From Geothrix paludis (GTDB taxonomy: Bacteria > Acidobacteriota > Holophagae > Holophagales > Holophagaceae), in NCBI RefSeq assembly GCF_022808815.1, contig NZ_JAKZLC010000001.1, positions 806,001 through 870,000 on the forward strand: a stretch of 64,000 bases of DNA, read 5' to 3'. The number at the start of each line of letters is the position of its first letter. Within the stretch, counting starts at the first letter, position 1. Positions 28,146 through 38,400 of the stretch are shown piece after piece. The notes below the pieces were generated by a model, which was given only the letters and a program-made list of their open reading frames with translations, made no database searches and was not told the DNA's origin. Position numbers and translations under genes: made by a program.

Positions 28146-29298
28146 GACACTCGCCTCCCGCATCTGGAAGTTCTTCAAGTCCTTCCAACTCACCATCGTC
28201 CTGCTCGCCTGCCTGATGGCGCTCGTGGTGCTCTGCACCCTGGCCCAGGTGGAGATGGGCACCCAGGGCGCCGTGAACGCCTACATGCGCAGCTTCTTCG
28301 TGAAGCGGCAGGTCAGCTTCCTGCCCTTCCCCCTGCCCGTGTTCCCGGGCGGCGGCCTGGTGGGCCTCCTCCTCACCCTCAACCTCATCGCCAAGACGCT
28401 CGACATCCAGCGCAGCTGGACCAAGGCTGGCATGTGGCTGGTCCACGCGGGCCTGGTCATCCTGTTCGCGGGCGAGTTCGTGGCCGGCATGATGCAGGTG
28501 GACACCAACATGTCCATCGAGGTGGGCCAGACCGTCAACTACGTCCAGAGCTACAAGAACATGGAGCTGGCCGTCATCGATACCACCGATCCCGCCTGGG
28601 ACGAGGTCTACTCGGTGCCCGACACCCTGCTGGCCAAGGGCGGGTCCATCGCCATCCCCGACACGCCCCTCACCCTGAACGTGAAGCGCTACTACCCCAA
28701 TTCGGAGCTGTCCAACCTGCCTCCTGGCGCGCCGCCGTCCCTGGCGACCGCGGGCATCGGCCCCGGCATCTCCGTCGTGGAGCGTCCCACAGTCACCAAC
28801 GACAACGAGCTGAACACGGGGTCCGTGTTCGTGGAGCCCGTGGCCGGCGGCCGCAGCTACGGCGTCTGGCTGGCTTCCATGGCCCTCGGGGCGCCCCAGT
28901 CCTTCACCCACGAAGGACACACCTACCTGCTCACCATGCGCCTGCGCCGCCAGTATCTGCCCTACGCCTTCACGCTGAAGCAGTTCCGGCACGACGTCTA
29001 CCCCGGCACCGAAATCCCCAAGAACTTCTCCAGCCTGGTCCAGGTGGTGAACCCCTCCCAGAAGGAATCCCGCGAGGTGCTCATCTACATGAACCAGCCG
29101 CTGCGGTACGAGGGCAAGACCTTCTACCAGGCGAGCTTTGGCAAGAACGACACCCTGTCCGTCCTTTCCGTGGTCGAAAATCCCGGCTGGCTTCTCCCCT
29201 ATGTGTCCTGCGTGCTGGTCTCCCTGGGCCTGCTCGTGCACTTCGCCATCGTCCTGCGGCGCTCCCTGAAGCGGCGCCAGGACAAGAAGGAGGGCTGA
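28138..29298 (+). CDS. resB: ResB-like cytochrome c biogenesis protein
   Basis: 386 residues starting with TTG 28138, inside the end of the lipoprotein gene. Three transmembrane helices near the N-terminus (16-38, 72-90, 98-118), a large extracytoplasmic domain, and a last helix near 355-375 match ResB (Ccs1) of cytochrome c maturation system II. With CcsA it carries haem across the membrane and attaches it to apocytochromes. A strong ribosome site and 1-bp gap connect it to the ccsA gene. Confidence 0.9.
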   Translation: MIKTLASRIWKFFKSFQLTIVLLACLMALVVLCTLAQVEMGTQGAVNAYMRSFFVKRQVSFLPFPLPVFPGGGLVGLLLTLNLIAKTLDIQRSWTKAGMWLVHAGLVILFAGEFVAGMMQVDTNMSIEVGQTVNYVQSYKNMELAVIDTTDPAWDEVYSVPDTLLAKGGSIAIPDTPLTLNVKRYYPNSELSNLPPGAPPSLATAGIGPGISVVERPTVTNDNELNTGSVFVEPVAGGRSYGVWLASMALGAPQSFTHEGHTYLLTMRLRRQYLPYAFTLKQFRHDVYPGTEIPKNFSSLVQVVNPSQKESREVLIYMNQPLRYEGKTFYQASFGKNDTLSVLSVVENPGWLLPYVSCVLVSLGLLVHFAIVLRRSLKRRQDKKEG

Positions 29299-29299
29299 C

Positions 29300-31072
29300 A
29301 TGACCTTCGTGCAGAAATACCTCTCCTGGGCCGCCGGGGCCCTCGCCCTCCTGATCGCCCTGGTCTTCGCCCTCCCTGGCGGCAAGGTCCGCGGCTTCGA
29401 CGTGGCAGGCTTCGGCAACATCCCCATCCTCGAAGGCGGGCGCGTCAAGCCGCTGGATTCCGTGGCCCGCAATTCCCTGCTGGTCATCCACAGCCGCCAG
29501 GGCTTCCGCTATGACGGCCGCACGATCGGGCCCGACGAGTGGATCCTGGATGTGATGTTCCGCCCCCAGGTGGCGGATCAGCAGCCCATCTTCGTCATCG
29601 ATGATCCCGACGTCATCGGCCTCATCGGCGCCAAGCAGACGAAGAACCGGAACTACTTCAGCTTCGTCGACCTGTCCTCCCACCTGGAAGAGATCCAGAA
29701 GCAGGCCCAGACGGCGCAACCCATCGCGCCCCAGAAGCGGACCCGCTTCCAGAGCGCCATCGTCAACCTGTTCGATCGCGTCTACCTCTACTACAAGCTG
29801 CGGAACACCCTGCAGCTGGCCGGCTCGCCCGGTCTCGGCTGGGAGCTCCAGTCCATCAGCGATGCCGAGGCTTCCGCCCGCCACCAGGACCTGATGCAGC
29901 TGTCCCAGTTCCGCATCCTGCCGCCCCTCCCCGGCGGCAGTCCCGATGCCTGGAAGAACGTGGGCGAGGGCCTCCGCGCCATGGCCGCCGGCCAGGGCGT
30001 CCACCCGGCCCTGGTCCCCCTCGCGCGGCTCAATGCCGCCTACGTCGCCAACGACCCGGCCAGCTTCAACCAGGCCCTGGCCGACATGAACGGGGTGGTC
30101 TCCACCCTCAAGCCCGGGGCCCTCAGCCACGCGAGCAACGAGGTCGTCTTCAACCGCGCCCAGCCCTTCTTCGTGGGCCTGTCGATCTACTTCGTGGCGT
30201 TCATCGTCCTGTGCATCTCCTGGATCTGGAAGCCGGAGCTGCTGCGCCCCACCGCCTACTCGCTGCTCTTCGCGGGCGCCATCGTCCACACCCTGGGCCT
30301 GGCCGCGCGCATCATCCTCCAGGGCCGCCCGCCGGTGACGAACCTCTACTCCTCGGCCATCTTCGTGGGCTGGGGCGCCGTGATCCTGGGCCTCATCGTG
30401 GAGCGGATGTACCGCAAGGGCTTCGGCACCGCCGTGGCCGCTGTGGCCGGGTTCGCCTCCCTGATCGTCGCCCAGAACCTGGGCACCGAGGGCGACACCA
30501 TGGAGATGATGCGGGCCGTGCTGGACTCCAACTTCTGGCTGGCCACCCACGTGGTGACCATCACCATCGGCTACTCCGGCACATTCCTGGCCGGCGCCAT
30601 CGCCATCGCCTACGCCATCCGGAAGCACATCGTCAGCAAGGTGGACGTGGAGACGGACAAGGCCCTGGTGGACATGGCCTACGGCATCATCTGCTTCGCG
30701 CTCTTCTTCAGCTTCGTGGGCACCGTGCTGGGCGGCATCTGGGCCGACCAGTCCTGGGGCCGCTTCTGGGGCTGGGATCCCAAGGAGAACGGCGCCCTGC
30801 TGATCGTGCTGTGGAACGCCATCATCCTCCACGCCCGCTGGGCCGGCTATGTCCGCGAACGCGGCACCATGGTGATGGCCATCTTCGGCAACATCATCAC
30901 CGCCTGCTCCTGGTTCGGCGTGAACATGCTCGGCGTCGGCCTGCACTCCTACGGTTTCATGGACCAGGCCTTCTACGCCCTCATGGGCTTCGGCCTGAGC
31001 CAGCTGGTCTTCATGGCCATCTGCTACGCGCCGCCGCGCTTCTGGGAGCAGAAGCCCCACCACAAGGCTTGA
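29300..31072 (+). CDS. ccsA: CcsA/ResC-like cytochrome c biogenesis protein, long form
   Basis: 590 residues, starting after aaggagg. The C-terminal half is polytopic and has the haem-handling tryptophan-rich (WWD) motif WADQSWGRFWGWDPKE (about 481-496) with conserved histidines (IVHTLG, ATHVV, LHARW). The N-terminal 290 residues form a large extracytoplasmic domain after one helix; they are absent from short CcsA proteins but known in large forms from Bacteroidetes-type organisms. It forms the system II synthase with the preceding ResB. Confidence 0.92.
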   Translation: MTFVQKYLSWAAGALALLIALVFALPGGKVRGFDVAGFGNIPILEGGRVKPLDSVARNSLLVIHSRQGFRYDGRTIGPDEWILDVMFRPQVADQQPIFVIDDPDVIGLIGAKQTKNRNYFSFVDLSSHLEEIQKQAQTAQPIAPQKRTRFQSAIVNLFDRVYLYYKLRNTLQLAGSPGLGWELQSISDAEASARHQDLMQLSQFRILPPLPGGSPDAWKNVGEGLRAMAAGQGVHPALVPLARLNAAYVANDPASFNQALADMNGVVSTLKPGALSHASNEVVFNRAQPFFVGLSIYFVAFIVLCISWIWKPELLRPTAYSLLFAGAIVHTLGLAARIILQGRPPVTNLYSSAIFVGWGAVILGLIVERMYRKGFGTAVAAVAGFASLIVAQNLGTEGDTMEMMRAVLDSNFWLATHVVTITIGYSGTFLAGAIAIAYAIRKHIVSKVDVETDKALVDMAYGIICFALFFSFVGTVLGGIWADQSWGRFWGWDPKENGALLIVLWNAIILHARWAGYVRERGTMVMAIFGNIITACSWFGVNMLGVGLHSYGFMDQAFYALMGFGLSQLVFMAICYAPPRFWEQKPHHKA

Positions 31073-31086
31073 AGTCATTTTCATCT

Positions 31087-31124
31087 CTGCAAAACGGGCT
31101 CCCGATCGGGAGCCCGTTTTGCAG
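31087..31124. terminator. bidirectional terminator
   Basis: A perfect 38-nt palindrome centred at 31105/31106 (arm ctgcaaaacgggctcccga). The A and T stretches inside the arms give T runs in both transcripts. It lies between ccsA (ends 31072) and the convergent exported protein gene (ends 31146). Confidence 0.92.
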
Positions 31125-31145
31125 CGGGGAACGGCTAAGGAGAGG

Positions 31146-31652
31146 TCACTTCACCCTGCGGGTGACGCCTTCAACGTAAGTTTTGAAGGCCTCGGGAGCG
31201 TTGGGCGGGGCGATCTCGAAGCGGACGGTGACGGTGTCGGCGGCCCCGCGGAGGTAGGTCAGGCGGAAGCGCGGGCCCGGCGCCGGTTCGCTGGTGAAGG
31301 CCACGCCCTGGGGAATGGCGGTGGCCACGTAGCGGATGACGTGGCCCTCGTTGTCGACGTAGAAGGCCTTGAGCTGGCCGCCCTCGACGAAGATCGTCAT
31401 CTGGTCCTCGTGATGGGCGGCCGGACGGCCATTGGCGGCGGGGTAGTCGGCATGGCTGCGCCGCACCAGGGCCCTCCCCTCCAACTCGAACCGGAAGGAG
31501 GCCGCGCCGCTGGGGGAACCGGGCTTCCCATCCGATTCCCCCACCCAATCCCCGGCGAGGAACCGCGCGGGCTCGAAGAGATCCGCCTTGGGCGCGGGCG
31601 CCTGCGCCAGCAGGGGCGCCGCCAGGGACAGGGCGAGGATGGATGGGCGCAT
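31146..31652 (-). CDS. exported protein, probable lipocalin-like beta barrel
   Basis: 168 residues with a signal peptide (MRPSILALSLAAPLLAQA). FLAGDWVGES near residue 32 and the following series of strands (SFRFELEGRALVRRS, MTIFVEGGQLKAFYVD, GVAFTSE) resemble DUF1579-type beta barrels, in which GxW starts the barrel. The ligand is unknown. It shares a terminator with ccsA. Confidence 0.7.
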   Translation of the reverse strand: MRPSILALSLAAPLLAQAPAPKADLFEPARFLAGDWVGESDGKPGSPSGAASFRFELEGRALVRRSHADYPAANGRPAAHHEDQMTIFVEGGQLKAFYVDNEGHVIRYVATAIPQGVAFTSEPAPGPRFRLTYLRGAADTVTVRFEIAPPNAPEAFKTYVEGVTRRVK

Positions 31653-31720
31653 GGAGCCTCCGGGGATCCTTCGAATCTACCCTCGGAGGCGGCCGGCGGC
31701 CATCGCTGGACGGACCCGGT

Positions 31721-33139
31721 TCAGCCCAGCCTGGTGGTGCCCAGGAGGCCCTTGGGGTCCAGGTGCCGCTTGAGGGCTTGGTTCGCGGCCTTCACGGGCT
31801 CCGGGGTGTAGGCGTCGTAGAAGCGCTGGTTGTGCGGGCCGACCCCATGCTCGGCGCTGTAGGAACCATCGAAGCCTCGAACCGCCAGTTCGTAGATCCG
31901 TGACTGAAGCTCCTCGACGATCTGGGCCGTGGGCTTCGGGGCCTCCGCCTCGTTCCACACGAGGTTGAGGTGGGTCCCGCCGTCGCCCCAGTGGCCGAAG
32001 TCGCAGCAGCGGACAAAGGGATAATCCTGAGCCAGCAACGCCACCGCGTCGTCCGTGAAGCTCGCCATGCGGCTCCGTGGCACGCTGATGTCGAAGGCCA
32101 GCACCTTGCCCTCGTTCCGCAGGCTCTCGCTGATGTGGTGGCGGATGGCCCAGAAGTCCTCGGGCTTGCCCATGAAGACGTCCGTGATGCCCTCACCGCG
32201 CTCGCCTTCCAGGAACGCTCCGAGACGTTCTTCCAGCACCTCGGCCAGGTTCAGCGCCGCTTCCGGAAGCGTGGAGGACAGCTCCACCAGGGCGGTGTAC
32301 GCAGGGGGCCTGGCGGCGCCGTAGGGGTTGCGGATGTCCTCGTGGTGCTTGAACACGGGGCCCAGGGCGTTGGCGCTGATGACCTCATAGGCCGTGAACA
32401 CATCGGCCATCTCCCGCTCCAGCGCCTGCAGGAGAGCCAGCACCGCCTCGCCGGAGGCGCAGCCCACCAGGGCCGTGGCGTGCTGCCGGGGCACGGGCAC
32501 CACCTGGAGCACCGCCCCGGTGACCACGCCGTACACGCCGCTGGTGCCCACGAAGAGCTGCTTGAAGTCCAAACCCGTGTTGTTCTTCCGGAGGTGGTTC
32601 ATGACCTCCACCACCGTGCCGTCCGCCAGCACCGCCTCGAGACCCTGGAGGTTGTGGCGCACGTCGCCGTACTTCAGGAGCCGGGTCCCGCCGGTGTTGG
32701 TGGCGATCATCCCGCCGAGGCTGGGATCCGCCCCCAAATCGATGGGAAACATGAGGCCGTGCTCCGCCAGCGCCGCGTTCAGCGCGCTGAGCAGCACCCC
32801 GCCATCCACCACCGCGGTGCGGTTGACGGGGTCGATCTCCAAGCGCTTGTTCAGGCGCTCCAGGCTGAGCACGAGCATCTCGCCGCTGGCGTCCGGGTTC
32901 GAGGCGCCCACCAGGCCCGTGTTGGCGCCCTGGGGCATCACCCGGATGCCGCGCTCGTGGCAGTAGGCCATGACTTCGGACACCTGCTCCGTGGTCCCGG
33001 GGCGCACCGCCAGCAGGGCCCTGCCCTTCCCGTAGCGCCAGCCGTCCTCATAGCGGGCCAGGTCGTTGGCCTCTGTCAAGATGGCATCGGCGCCCAGTAT
33101 GGCGCGGAGATCGGCGGCGGCTCGGACGGCATCGTGCAT
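31721..33139 (-). CDS. FAD-linked D-2-hydroxyacid dehydrogenase (GlcD/D2HGDH type)
   Basis: 472 residues. The N-terminal PCMH FAD domain has PQGANTGLVGAS and IDLGADPSLGGMIATNTGG (split here by the usual spacing). The C-terminal FAD-oxidase domain has GHWGDGGTHLNL and the SAEHGVGPHN histidine motif of glycolate, D-lactate and D-2-hydroxyglutarate dehydrogenases. The substrate cannot be fixed from sequence. It follows murD by 8 bp on the same strand, so the two are probably cotranscribed. Confidence 0.9.
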   Translation of the reverse strand: MHDAVRAAADLRAILGADAILTEANDLARYEDGWRYGKGRALLAVRPGTTEQVSEVMAYCHERGIRVMPQGANTGLVGASNPDASGEMLVLSLERLNKRLEIDPVNRTAVVDGGVLLSALNAALAEHGLMFPIDLGADPSLGGMIATNTGGTRLLKYGDVRHNLQGLEAVLADGTVVEVMNHLRKNNTGLDFKQLFVGTSGVYGVVTGAVLQVVPVPRQHATALVGCASGEAVLALLQALEREMADVFTAYEVISANALGPVFKHHEDIRNPYGAARPPAYTALVELSSTLPEAALNLAEVLEERLGAFLEGERGEGITDVFMGKPEDFWAIRHHISESLRNEGKVLAFDISVPRSRMASFTDDAVALLAQDYPFVRCCDFGHWGDGGTHLNLVWNEAEAPKPTAQIVEELQSRIYELAVRGFDGSYSAEHGVGPHNQRFYDAYTPEPVKAANQALKRHLDPKGLLGTTRLG

Positions 33140-33147
33140 AACCGATT

Positions 33148-34473
33148 CTACTGGAGCCAGGCCTTCACCAGGCTCTCGAAGCGCTCCCCGCGCTGCTCGA
33201 AGTTGTCGAACTGATCGAAGCTGGCGCAGGCCGGGCTGAGGAGCACCTGGTCGCCGGGCCGCGCGAGGGCCAGGGCTGTCCGCACAGCTTCGTCGAAGAC
33301 CGGCACCACGTCATGGGGCAGATCGCCGAGGTCGCGGGTGAGCTGTGGGATCGCGTCACCCAGGAACACCAGACGCCGCAGCTTGCCATCCAGGGCCTGG
33401 CGCAGCGGCTCGTAGCTGGCGCCCTTGTCCGTGCCCCCCAGCAGCAGCACCAGCGGGCCCGGCAGGGCCCGGATGGCCGTGACGGTGGCATCGACATTCG
33501 TGCCCTTGGAATCGTTGTAGGCGCGCACGCCGGCCTTCTCGCCGCAGAAGGCGATGCGATGGGCCAGCCCCGGATAGGTCCGCAGCCCTTGGCGGATGGC
33601 CTCGACATCCGCGCCGCCGTGGCGGGCCAGGAGGGCCGCCGCCAGGGCGTTCTCCACGTTGTGGTCGCCGGGAATGCGCAGGCCATCGCGGTGGAGGAGC
33701 ACCTCGCCATGCAGGCGCAGGTGGCCACCCGCATCGCACCAGGCCTCGCACTCGGTCCAGCCAAAGCGCGCGGTCCGCCCGCCGCCCGGCGCATCCTGCC
33801 ACCACTCGGGATGAGCCACGGGGACGACCCGGAGATCATCGGAGGTCTGCCGTTCGAAAATCCGCAATTTGGCCCGGCGGTAGGCCTCCAGGTTGCCGTG
33901 GCGAGCCAGATGGTCTGGCGTCAGGTTCAGGAATGCCGCGCCCTCGGCATGGAAGGCCGCCACTGTCTCGAGTTGATAGCTGCTCAGCTCCACCACGTAG
34001 ACCGCCCCTCGGACGCCCGCGGTCACGGCCTCGATGACGGGAGTGCCCAGGTTGCCGCAGGCCACCGCAGGCAGGTCTGCCGCCTTGAGCAAGTGGGCCA
34101 CCAGATCCGTGGTGGTGCTCTTGCCGTTGGTGCCGGTCACGGCCAGCACGCGGCTCCCGTCGTGCCGGTCTCGGAGGGCGCGGTGGGCCAACTCCACTTC
34201 GCCGATGACAGGGATTCCCCTGGAAATGGCAGCTGCGACAAAGGGCGCGCTGGGAGGAATGCCGGGGCTGATGACAAGTTCACCGCAATGCTCCAGGAGC
34301 GATTCAGGATGGCTGCCCCACACTCCGGGGATGCCCGCTCGTGCCAGCTCAAGCTCCAAGGCGGGATCTGGCCCGGGCCGGCTGTCCGTCAGCACCACGG
34401 ACCGCCCTTGCGACGCGAGGAAACGGGCCGCCGCCAAGCCCGAACGTCCCGCTCCCATGACCACGGTGCGCAT
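33148..34473 (-). CDS. murD: UDP-N-acetylmuramoyl-L-alanine--D-glutamate ligase
   Basis: 441 residues from ATG 34473; a longer open reading to 35352 overlaps the EAL gene and is rejected. An N-terminal Rossmann-like domain (MGAGRSGLAAARFL), the ATP loop GTNGKSTTTDL, the SSYQLE motif, and the C-terminal YNDSKGTN and LLLGGTDKG segments are MurD signatures. It adds D-Glu to UDP-MurNAc-L-Ala in the cytosol. In typical dcw clusters murD follows mraY; here it lies about 11.3 kb beyond mraY in the same orientation, with other genes between. Confidence 0.95.
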   Translation of the reverse strand: MRTVVMGAGRSGLAAARFLASQGRSVVLTDSRPGPDPALELELARAGIPGVWGSHPESLLEHCGELVISPGIPPSAPFVAAAISRGIPVIGEVELAHRALRDRHDGSRVLAVTGTNGKSTTTDLVAHLLKAADLPAVACGNLGTPVIEAVTAGVRGAVYVVELSSYQLETVAAFHAEGAAFLNLTPDHLARHGNLEAYRRAKLRIFERQTSDDLRVVPVAHPEWWQDAPGGGRTARFGWTECEAWCDAGGHLRLHGEVLLHRDGLRIPGDHNVENALAAALLARHGGADVEAIRQGLRTYPGLAHRIAFCGEKAGVRAYNDSKGTNVDATVTAIRALPGPLVLLLGGTDKGASYEPLRQALDGKLRRLVFLGDAIPQLTRDLGDLPHDVVPVFDEAVRTALALARPGDQVLLSPACASFDQFDNFEQRGERFESLVKAWLQ

Positions 34474-34575
34474 GTCGCCCCCCGGTTCCAGCGTAACCCG
34501 CGACGGACCTTCCTGCATGCGGACACATAGAGCGCTACACTGGACGCAGGACCCTTGCACGAATGCGGAGCGGCC

Positions 34576-35334
34576 ATGCCCAAGGGCATCCTGGAAAGTC
34601 TGTTGAGTGGAGAGGGCACGATCGTGCCTCACGTCCAGCCCATGTACCGGCTGCAGGACAATCGCATGGTGGCCCAGGAGTACCTGGCCCGCCACCTGGA
34701 CAAGGCAGGCATCACCCATCCCGTCGGCCCGATCCTGCAGAACCCCACCCTCCCGCCGGAGGATCGGCTGACCCTGGACCTGCGCTTTCTCGACGCCACG
34801 TTCGCGGCCCTGGCTCAGCGCGGAACCGGCAGCCACCTCCACTTCGTGAACCTCGAGCCCGTGAGCCTGGAAGCGCCGGGGTTCTGGGCGCGCCTGCCCC
34901 GCTGGCTGGAAGCTCTGTCCTTTCCCGTGGAATGCGTGGTGATGGAGTTCACCGAATCCCAGGGCATGCACGACCTCGAGGCGCTCCAGACCTACGCCAA
35001 GCGGCTGCGCGACGTCGGTCTGCGCGTGGCCGTGGATGACCTCGGGGCCGGCGTGGCGAGCCTCACGCAGATGGCGCGGCTGGCGCCGGATTACATCAAG
35101 GCCGACCGGAGCCTCGTGGAGCAGGTCCACCGCCGCCCCTACCAGGCCGCCCTCCTCAACGCGCTCTCCCACTTCGCCCGGCACATGTGCATCGGCTTCA
35201 TCGCCGAAGGCATCGAGACGATGGAGGAGTTGGAAGCCGTCATGGACGCGGACGTGCCCTGGGGCCAGGGCTTCATCCTGGGCCAGCCGTGGCCCACGCG
35301 GCCGAAGCCGCTGGCCATCGATCCTCTCGCTTAG
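34576..35334 (+). CDS. EAL-domain protein (c-di-GMP phosphodiesterase or sensor)
   Basis: 252 residues, almost only the EAL domain; ATG 34576 follows gcggagc. The signature is QEYLAR, so the eponymous EAL is EYL. Other catalytic positions look kept: N in FVNLEP, E in VMEFTES, the double Asp in VDDLGAGVASL, K in IKADRS, E in AEGIET, and Q in GQGFILGQP. Activity is plausible but the loop 6 region (DDLGAG rather than DDFGTG) differs. No sensor domain is attached. It is divergent from murD. Confidence 0.88.
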   Translation: MPKGILESLLSGEGTIVPHVQPMYRLQDNRMVAQEYLARHLDKAGITHPVGPILQNPTLPPEDRLTLDLRFLDATFAALAQRGTGSHLHFVNLEPVSLEAPGFWARLPRWLEALSFPVECVVMEFTESQGMHDLEALQTYAKRLRDVGLRVAVDDLGAGVASLTQMARLAPDYIKADRSLVEQVHRRPYQAALLNALSHFARHMCIGFIAEGIETMEELEAVMDADVPWGQGFILGQPWPTRPKPLAIDPLA

Positions 35335-35406
35335 ATTGCCTGACGAAACCACTCCCCGACCGGCCCGTGGGAACTCACGGGCCGGCCGAAGGAGGCGTGG
35401 GATGGA

Positions 35407-38400
35407 TTACTGGACGACAAAATCATCCAGGTTCAGCCGCGCCGCAGGCGTCCCCTCCACCGCCAGCTTGAAGCGGACCGGCCCCGTGAGGGTCAGGCCG
35501 CTGAAAGTCGCGGTGCTGAGCGTGTTGGAGCTGGCGGTCACGGAGTTCCCGATCTTCGTCCAGGTGGCGCCCTGGTCGTTCGATGCGTAGAGCGAGAAGG
35601 TGGCGGTCTTGGCGTTCGTGGCGTCGGTCTTGTAGACGCCGTAGGCCACGCTGACCGAAGAGACGGGCGTGGCGGCGTCGCCGTAATCGAAGTTCATCCA
35701 GACGGCGCTCCCGGCCACGGCCTTCATGCGCAGGCCCTGGCCATCGTTCTTGGCATCATTGGCATCTCCGGCATAGCTCATGGTCGTGACGAAATGCCAG
35801 GAGCCGGTGGAGAGAGTGTAGTCTCCCGTGGCGTACACAGTGCTCGTTCCAGGCCAGGTGAAATGCTCGGCCATGCCCGCCGGGGGCGGCGTCGTCCCCA
35901 CATAGAGCGTCAGCGTCTTGGTCACGCTCGCCGAATCGCCGTCGGTGACCTTGAGGGTGAGGGTGACCGTGCCGGTGGCCCCGGCGGCAGGAACAATGTG
36001 CAGGATCTGGTCGGCCATCGTCCCCGTGAAGGTCAGGCCGCTGTTGGGCACCACGGCTTCATCGCTGGACGTGGCCGAGAAGGTGACATTCAGCGGGCTG
36101 ACGTCGTCGCTCACCGTGAAGGGAAGGTCCAGGACGGTGTCTACGGCCATGGAGGCGGACGTTGGAACGCCCGAGACGGTCGGCGCCTGGTTACCCCCAG
36201 TCACTGTGAGCACGCGGATGATCGACCGGCTGGCGCCCAGAGCGTCGGTGGCCGAGAAGGTCACGTTGTAGGTGCCGTTCGCCGTGTAGGTGTGCGTGGC
36301 GTTGGGTGTGGTGGCGGTGGTGCTGTCCCCGAAGTCCCAGCGCACCGAGGCCACGGTGCTGTTGGAACTGGTCGCCTGCCCCTGGAAGGTGTAGCTCGTG
36401 CCGACGGTGGCGGTGCCGTCCCAGCTGGGTTCGACCATGTGGACATTCGGGGCCCCGGTGACCTCGAAGTGGCTGCCCCAGCCACGCACATCCACGTCCG
36501 TCTTGAAGGTCGCCGGCAGGGGCGTGGCAGGGCTCGGGAAGAGGTCGAGTCCTGTGAGCGCCTCAATGCGGGCGACGGACGTGGTGTACTGCTGGATCCC
36601 CGCATCCGAGGCGGCCAGCCCTGATCGGTTGGGCGTGAGGACAGCCACGACCTTGGGCTGGCCTGGAGCCGTTTCCCGGACGACGACTTTCCAGAATCCA
36701 CTGGGGATGCGGACGGGAGCCACGGCGCCCGGCAGCAAGGCCGGACTCGCGTCGAAGACAGGCCCGGTGTAGATCCAGATGCGCCCGCTGGCATCGGCCA
36801 AACCCGGCACCCAGGCGCCGCCACTGCCAGTGAAGCTGCCGCCCACGACCTGCTCGAGGTTGTTCCAGAAGTTGTTGTTGTGGTCGGTATCCTGGGGCGC
36901 CACGTTGGACAGGCGGCAGGAATCCGTGCCGGCCTGGGACCCGTAACGGTAGGCCAGGTCGGACATCATCACCTGGTGGCCTCGGGTCCACCCGCTGCCG
37001 GAGTAGTCCGCATCCGTCACCTGGGGCGCGGCCAAGCGGTCATCGGCCAGGAAGGTGCGGGTCCCATTCGCAAAGGCGGTCATGAACTTGAAGTTGGCGT
37101 AGGCCGTCCAGGCGGGATTCTTCAAGGTTTCGTCATAACCCAGGCGGAAAGCCCCATGGGGGAAGGCAGTGCCCACGTTGTAGGAAGGAAGAACCGTGAG
37201 CGGCCGGGCGGGAACGGTCATAGGGTCCCCGGCGTAGGTGGGCTCCGGCGCCATGACCGTGAGGGTGGCGTTCTGGCTGGTCGTGCTGCCGACGTCATCC
37301 GTGACCACCACGCTGAACTGGGCACTGATCTCCTGGAGGTCCGTGCCGGTGACCACGTAGCTCGCCTGGGTGGCTCCGGAGATGTCCACACCGTTCTTCC
37401 GCCACTGATAGCGGAGGGTGCCTGTTCCGGTGGCCGAGACGGTGAAGGTGCCTCCATCGGGCGCGATGGCGGTGAGGCTCTGCGGCTGGGTGGTGATCAC
37501 CGGGACATTGCTGTCGGCCGGATTCACCGTGAGTGCCGCTGCGGCGCTCGTCGTGCTGGCGCTGGTGCCGTTCAGGGCGTTGGTCACCACCACGGCGTAG
37601 CTGCCGGCGTCCGTCAGAGCCACCGGGTCGAAGACCAGGGTGCTGGCCGTCTGGCCCGCGAGATCCGCTCCGTTCTTCTTCCACTGGTAGCTGAGCGTTC
37701 CGTTCCCCGTAGCCGTAACGCTGAAGGTCGCCCTGCCTCCCTCCAGCACGGTCTGCGCGGCGGGCTGACCGGTGATGACCGGCTGCGTGGCCACCGGATT
37801 CACGGTGAGGTTGGCGGCGGCACTGGTGGCGGTCGCCGCGGTGCCGTTCAGGGTGTTGGTCACCACCACCGCGTAGCCGCCGGCATCCGCCAGGGCCACC
37901 GGGTCGAGAATCAGGCTGCTGGCCATCTGGCCCGCGAGGTCCCCTCCGTTCTTCTTCCACTGGTAGGTGAGCGTGCCGTTCCCCGTGGCCGTGACGCTGA
38001 AGGTCGCCCTGGTTCCTTCCAGCACGGTCTGCGCGGCGGGCTGACCGGTGATGACCGGCTGCGTGGCCACCGGATTCACGGTGAGGGCCGCGGCGGCACT
38101 GGTGGCGGTCGCCGCGGTGCCGTTCAGGGTGTTGGTCACCAATACCGCGAAGCTGCCGGCATCCGCCAGGGCCACCGGATCGAGAATCAGGCTGCTGGCC
38201 GTCTGGCCCGCGAGATCCCCTCCGTTCTTCCTCCACTGGTAGCTGAGCGCGCCGTTCCCCGTGGCCGTGACGCTGAAGACCGCCTTGGCCCCTTCCAGCA
38301 CGGTCTGCGCGGCGGGCTGGCCTGTGATGACCGGCTGAGTGGCCACCGGATTCACGGTGAGGCTGGCGGCGGCACTGGTGGCGGTCGCCGCGGTGCCGTT

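Noticed and set aside
34474-35352. N-terminal extension of murD
   Set aside because: It would overlap the EAL-domain gene and has no homology to MurD; ATG 34473 gives a full-length enzyme.
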